Source: Candidatus Pelagibacter sp. (lineage in GTDB: Bacteria; Pseudomonadota; Alphaproteobacteria; Pelagibacterales; Pelagibacteraceae). From it: 11,798 nucleotides of DNA. Position 1 is the stretch's first letter. Each line of letters opens with the position of its first letter. Shown here in pieces: positions 8,689-11,798 of the stretch. Below the pieces are notes generated by a model. That model did no database searches and was not told the origin of the DNA. It worked only from the letters and a program-made list of their open reading frames with translations. The stretch is from positions 23,028-34,825 of the forward strand of contig PAGZ01000039.1 of NCBI GenBank assembly GCA_002704625.1. Reading direction: 5' to 3'. The position numbers and the translations under genes are program-made.

Positions 8689-9797
8689 TGAAAAAATTTT
8701 TAATCTCAAAAACAAGAAGACTTAGAAGTACACCTTTTACCTCAAGATTAGAAAAATATGGAGTAGGTGGCTACACCGTTTACAATCATATGCTTTTACC
8801 TACCTTTTTTGAATCAGTTGAATCAGAATACGAGCATTTGAAAAATCATGTTCAGTTATGGGATGTAACCGTTCAAAGACAAATTGAGGTAAGCGGTAAA
8901 GACTCATATAAATTAATTCAACTAATGACATGCAGGGATCTTTCTGAAGCAAAAATTAATAAATGTTATTATGTTCCTTTGATAGATAAAGATGGAAATA
9001 TGGTAAATGACCCTTTGGTTTTAAAAATTGATGAAAACAAATGGCGTATTTGTATTGCTGACTCCGATGTATTATTTTTTGCTAAAGGAATAGCAGGTTC
9101 ATTTAATTTGGATGTAAAAATTTTTGAAACAAATATAGCAACTTTGGCTATTCAAGGACCAAAATCTGAAGAGGTAATGAAAAAAGTGTTTGGTATTAAC
9201 ATAAGCAAATTAAAATTTTTTAGTTATGATTACTTTAAATTTAATGGTGTTAATCATATGATTTCAAAATCAGGTTTTTCAAAACAAGGTGGTTATGAAA
9301 TTTATATTGAAGATATAAACTCGGGACTAGAATTATATGATCAATTAATGAAAGAGGGAAAAGATTTAAATATTAAACCTGGTTGCCCTAATGCAATTGA
9401 AAGAATCGAAGGTGCACTTCTTTCATATGGTAACGATATGGATAATAATGATAATCCATTCGAATGTGGTTTTGATAAGTATATTTGTCTTGATAATGGA
9501 ATTGATTATTTAGGAAAAAAAGCTCTTCAGAATATTAAAAAAAAAGGAATTGAAAAAAAATTAATGGGTGTAAAAATTGATTTAGATGAGATAAACCTAA
9601 TTAAAGAAGAGAATCTTTTAGATGCAAATGATAATATTATAGGTTTTCTAAGATCAGCAGCTTTCTCCCCTAAATTTCAAAAAGTAGTTGGTATTGCAAT
9701 GATAAAATCCAAATACTGTAATGTTGCTCAAGTGTTTAAAGTCAAAATAAATGAAAAGGTTGCATCGGGAGAAATTTGCAATTTACCAATATTATAA
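8685..9797 (+). CDS. dmdA: DMSP demethylase (tetrahydrofolate-dependent, GcvT family)
   Basis: DmdA catalyses the first step of DMSP demethylation: transfer of one S-methyl group to tetrahydrofolate, giving MMPA and 5-methyl-THF. The 370-residue protein has the three-part aminomethyltransferase (GcvT) fold: a folate-binding N-terminal part, a middle domain and a C-terminal barrel from about 290. It is closer to the SAR11 DmdA proteins as I recall them than to glycine-cleavage GcvT, for example [15 protein letters not shown] (7-21), YNHMLLP (33-39), IQGPKS (156-161), SKQGGYE (199-205) and [10 protein letters not shown] (257-266). The length equals that of known DmdA. No glycine-cleavage H or P genes are near, while dmdB and dmdC are. 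The start is ATGATG, so translation may begin at 8685 or 8688; the first overlaps the preceding stop as ATGA. No Shine-Dalgarno site is seen, suggesting coupling. Confidence 0.94.
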   Translation: MMKKFLISKTRRLRSTPFTSRLEKYGVGGYTVYNHMLLPTFFESVESEYEHLKNHVQLWDVTVQRQIEVSGKDSYKLIQLMTCRDLSEAKINKCYYVPLIDKDGNMVNDPLVLKIDENKWRICIADSDVLFFAKGIAGSFNLDVKIFETNIATLAIQGPKSEEVMKKVFGINISKLKFFSYDYFKFNGVNHMISKSGFSKQGGYEIYIEDINSGLELYDQLMKEGKDLNIKPGCPNAIERIEGALLSYGNDMDNNDNPFECGFDKYICLDNGIDYLGKKALQNIKKKGIEKKLMGVKIDLDEINLIKEENLLDANDNIIGFLRSAAFSPKFQKVVGIAMIKSKYCNVAQVFKVKINEKVASGEICNLPIL

Positions 9798-9801
9798 TTT
9801 T

Positions 9802-10086
9802 ATGAAAAAGGCAAAAATATATATACCAACAAAAACTGCTATGCAATCGGGCAGGGGCAAAACTAAAAAATGGGTATTAAAATTTGATACTAGACATGGT
9901 GTTATAAATCCACTTATGGGATGGGAGTCGGGAGACGATACTTTAAATGAGGTTATATTAGAGTTTTCCACAAGAGAAAAAGCGATTAATTATGCAAAAA
10001 AAAATAATATTCTATATGAATTAGTAGAGCCAAAGAAATCCGATTTTATTATTAAATCATATGCTGATAATTTTTTGAAAGACTGA
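9802..10086 (+). CDS. NDUFS4-like complex I accessory subunit (ETC complex I subunit)
   Basis: A 94-residue homologue of NDUFS4 (the 18-kDa subunit), an accessory subunit of the peripheral arm of NADH:quinone oxidoreductase found in alphaproteobacteria and mitochondria. Matching segments are KIYIPTKTAMQSGRGKTKKW (5-24), NPLMGWESGDDTL (36-48) and the FSTREKAINYAKK stretch (55-67), with the LYELVEP motif at 71-77. The frame remains open upstream to an ATG at 9751, but that start would overlap dmdA by 47 bp and add 17 residues unlike the family. The ATG at 9802, four bases after the dmdA stop, gives the expected N-terminus. A direct link to DMSP use is not evident; being in the same transcript may simply reflect genome compaction. 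Confidence 0.92.
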   Translation: MKKAKIYIPTKTAMQSGRGKTKKWVLKFDTRHGVINPLMGWESGDDTLNEVILEFSTREKAINYAKKNNILYELVEPKKSDFIIKSYADNFLKD

Positions 10087-10087
10087 T

Positions 10088-11092
10088 ATGTGGAGAAGTT
10101 TTTTTACAGAGAAAAAGTGGCTTTTATGGTCCTGGGGTGGAGCTCTTTTTATATTTCTTTCTCTACTTTCGCAAACATGGATAGATGTTAAAATTAATGA
10201 ATGGTATAAAGGATTTTACGATCTTCTTCAAAAAGCTACAGAAAGAGATATTTCCGAGTTTTACGATGGCCTAATTCTTTTTATGAAATTGGCTATCCCT
10301 TATGTAATTATTTATACAGTTACTAATTATTTTACCAGACTATGGGCTTTTAGATGGAGAGAGGCCATGACTTTCTCTTATATGCCTTATTGGAGAAAAA
10401 TTGATGCTAAAGTTGAAGGTGCATCACAAAGAATCCAAGAGGACTGTATGAATTTTGCAAAAATTGTTGAAAGTCTTGGTTTGCAAGTTGTTAGAGCAAT
10501 TATGTTATTAATTGCATTTATACCTATTTTGTGGGGTTTGTCATCAAATGTTGTTATACCTTTTTTTAAAGACATATCAGGTTCACTAGTTTGGGTTTCT
10601 TTGACTGCTAGTTTAGGTGGTTTAATTATTAGTTGGTTGGTTGGAATAAAATTGCCTGGTCTTGAATATAATAACCAAAAAGTCGAGGCAGCGTTTAGAA
10701 AAGAATTAGTGTATGGCGAAGATGATAGAAAGAATTATGTAAAACCACCAACAGTTCTGGAGTTATTTACAGGTATTAAGTTTAATTATCATAGACTGTT
10801 CTTACATTACGGTTATTTTGATCTTTGGCTGATTATGTACAATCAATCGATGATTATCGTTCCATATATATTGATGGGTCCAGGTTTGTTTACAGGAGCA
10901 ATGACTCTTGGAATCCTAATACAAACATCCAGTGCATTTAGAGAAGTTCAAAGCAGTTTTTCATTATTTTTACAGAATTGGACAAGAATTACTGAACTTA
11001 GGTCAATTTATAAAAGGCTGAATGAATTTGAAAAAGCAATACATTTTAATAAACCCTTGAGAAAACCAAGAAAATCTGATGTAAGAGCTTAA
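10088..11092 (+). CDS. sbmA: SbmA/BacA-family inner-membrane peptide transporter, short form
   Basis: An inner-membrane protein of the SbmA/BacA family, which imports antimicrobial peptides, modified peptides and related cargo using the proton gradient and, in rhizobia, affects very-long-chain lipid A. Characteristic stretches are present: VEGASQRIQED (109-119), GIKLPGLEYNNQKVEAA (186-202) running into RKELVYGEDD (204-213), PPTVLELF (220-227) and SIYKRL (306-311). The protein has 334 residues, against about 400 for E. coli SbmA. The NEWYKGFYDL segment lies at 37-46 but much further in for SbmA, so roughly 70 N-terminal residues (one or two membrane helices) are missing. No ATP-binding domain is fused. 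The start, one base after the preceding stop, is the only sensible one. A weak GAAAG lies 6 bases before the ATG. Confidence 0.9.
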   Translation: MWRSFFTEKKWLLWSWGGALFIFLSLLSQTWIDVKINEWYKGFYDLLQKATERDISEFYDGLILFMKLAIPYVIIYTVTNYFTRLWAFRWREAMTFSYMPYWRKIDAKVEGASQRIQEDCMNFAKIVESLGLQVVRAIMLLIAFIPILWGLSSNVVIPFFKDISGSLVWVSLTASLGGLIISWLVGIKLPGLEYNNQKVEAAFRKELVYGEDDRKNYVKPPTVLELFTGIKFNYHRLFLHYGYFDLWLIMYNQSMIIVPYILMGPGLFTGAMTLGILIQTSSAFREVQSSFSLFLQNWTRITELRSIYKRLNEFEKAIHFNKPLRKPRKSDVRA

Positions 11093-11798
11093 TGGAGCTC
11101 TACCTAAAGTTAATTGATGTACTTTTCCCGGTCTTTTTAATTATCGGAATTGGTTTTTATCTTGGAAGAAAAAATCCAAAATTTGATACAGATTTTATAA
11201 CTAAGCTAACAGGAACTTTTGGAACTCCTGCACTAATCTTTTATTCTTTGACCTCAACAGGAGTAAATTTAGATACATTCGTAGAGTTTTTTACTTATAA
11301 AGTAATTTTAGTTACTGGATTTTCATTAGTGGGAATATTAACTTTGTTTCTAACAAAAAGAGATATTATTTATGAACTCCCTCCACTAATTTTACCTAAT
11401 AATGGCAATATTGGCTTGTCAGTATGCTTATTTGCTTATGGTGATCTAGGTTTAGGAATAGCTGGTGCAATTGCTTCTGTAATAATGCTTCTACACTTCA
11501 CTTTGGGTATATTTCTTGCAAAAAAAGAATTTGATTTAAAAGTTTTGTTTAAGAACGGTCCAATATACGGAATTTTGTTAGCATTAATTTTTCTTTATTT
11601 TGAATTTGATGTCCCTATTTTTTTAGAAAATGCTACATTTTTAATCTCATATGCTACTATCTTTTTGGTTTTAATGGCCCTAGGTATTGCCTTAACAAGA
11701 TTAAAGGTTTTTTCTTTCAGATTATCTTTAATAAATTCTTTTACAAGAATGGTTTTGGGTCCAATTATTGGTCTCTTAATGATATCATTTTTTAATCT
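11092..11798 (+). CDS. AEC-family (auxin efflux carrier-like) permease, 3' end cut by the window
   Basis: The ATG shares its A with the last base of the preceding TAA (TAATG), and the frame stays open for 235 codons to the end of the window. The translation is a hydrophobic membrane protein with about seven predicted helices so far. Family-like features are TPALIFYSLTS (45-55) in the second helix and the polar break LPNNGNIGLSV (101-111) in the fourth, typical of the AEC/Mem_trans group, whose members export or import carboxylates and related molecules. Full-length members have about 300 to 320 residues, so roughly 70 to 80 residues are missing at the right edge. Nothing here indicates the substrate. 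Confidence 0.85.
   Translation, partial: MELYLKLIDVLFPVFLIIGIGFYLGRKNPKFDTDFITKLTGTFGTPALIFYSLTSTGVNLDTFVEFFTYKVILVTGFSLVGILTLFLTKRDIIYELPPLILPNNGNIGLSVCLFAYGDLGLGIAGAIASVIMLLHFTLGIFLAKKEFDLKVLFKNGPIYGILLALIFLYFEFDVPIFLENATFLISYATIFLVLMALGIALTRLKVFSFRLSLINSFTRMVLGPIIGLLMISFFN

Noticed and set aside
8685..9797. Glycine cleavage T protein (gcvT) instead of dmdA
   Set aside because: Sequence stretches and length fit DmdA, no gcvH or gcvP is nearby, and dmdB and dmdC are in the same block.
9751..9801. Upstream extension of the NDUFS4-like gene
   Set aside because: It would overlap dmdA by 47 bp, and the extra 17 residues do not resemble the family N-terminus, which begins at the ATG at 9802.

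Overview
The window is very AT-rich, and every gene lies on the + strand with almost no intergenic space. Three products match the three dedicated enzymes of DMSP (dimethylsulfoniopropionate) demethylation: DmdC, DmdB and DmdA. An NDUFS4-type complex I subunit, an alphaproteobacterial (and mitochondrial) protein, follows directly. Low GC, extreme compaction, missing Shine-Dalgarno sites and a SAR11-like DmdA together suggest a streamlined marine alphaproteobacterium, most likely Pelagibacterales (SAR11) or a relative. That taxonomic call is an inference.

Layout: (1) 1-894, the possible tail of an upstream gene and a BASS-type sodium-coupled transporter. (2) 895-1028, a short spacer with a plausible promoter and a complete tRNA-Pro(UGG) with encoded CCA. 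(3) 1034-9797, a tight seven-gene block: a 3-hydroxyacyl-CoA dehydrogenase/enoyl-CoA hydratase fusion, dmdC, dmdB, an OsmC-family protein, a crotonase-fold protein lacking the usual catalytic glutamates, an alpha/beta hydrolase and dmdA. Junctions run from 4-bp ATGA overlaps to a 7-bp gap. (4) 9802-11798, an NDUFS4-like complex I subunit, a short SbmA/BacA-type transporter and a 3'-truncated AEC-family transporter, also nearly contiguous. There is no gene-free stretch over 300 bases.

How the genes work together: DmdA would move a methyl group from DMSP to tetrahydrofolate, giving methylmercaptopropionate (MMPA). DmdB activates MMPA to MMPA-CoA, and DmdC oxidises it to methylthioacryloyl-CoA. 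The last step, release of methanethiol and acetaldehyde by DmdD or AcuH in other bacteria, has no textbook enzyme here. The candidates are the hydratase domain of the fusion protein, which keeps both catalytic Glu, and the stand-alone crotonase, which lacks both. The crotonase is translationally coupled to an alpha/beta hydrolase that is in turn coupled to dmdA. This unresolved last step is the most interesting part of the window.

The block appears to be read from a promoter in front of the tRNA gene. The first coding start lies 5 nt after the tRNA CCA end, and no other space for a conventional promoter is visible downstream.
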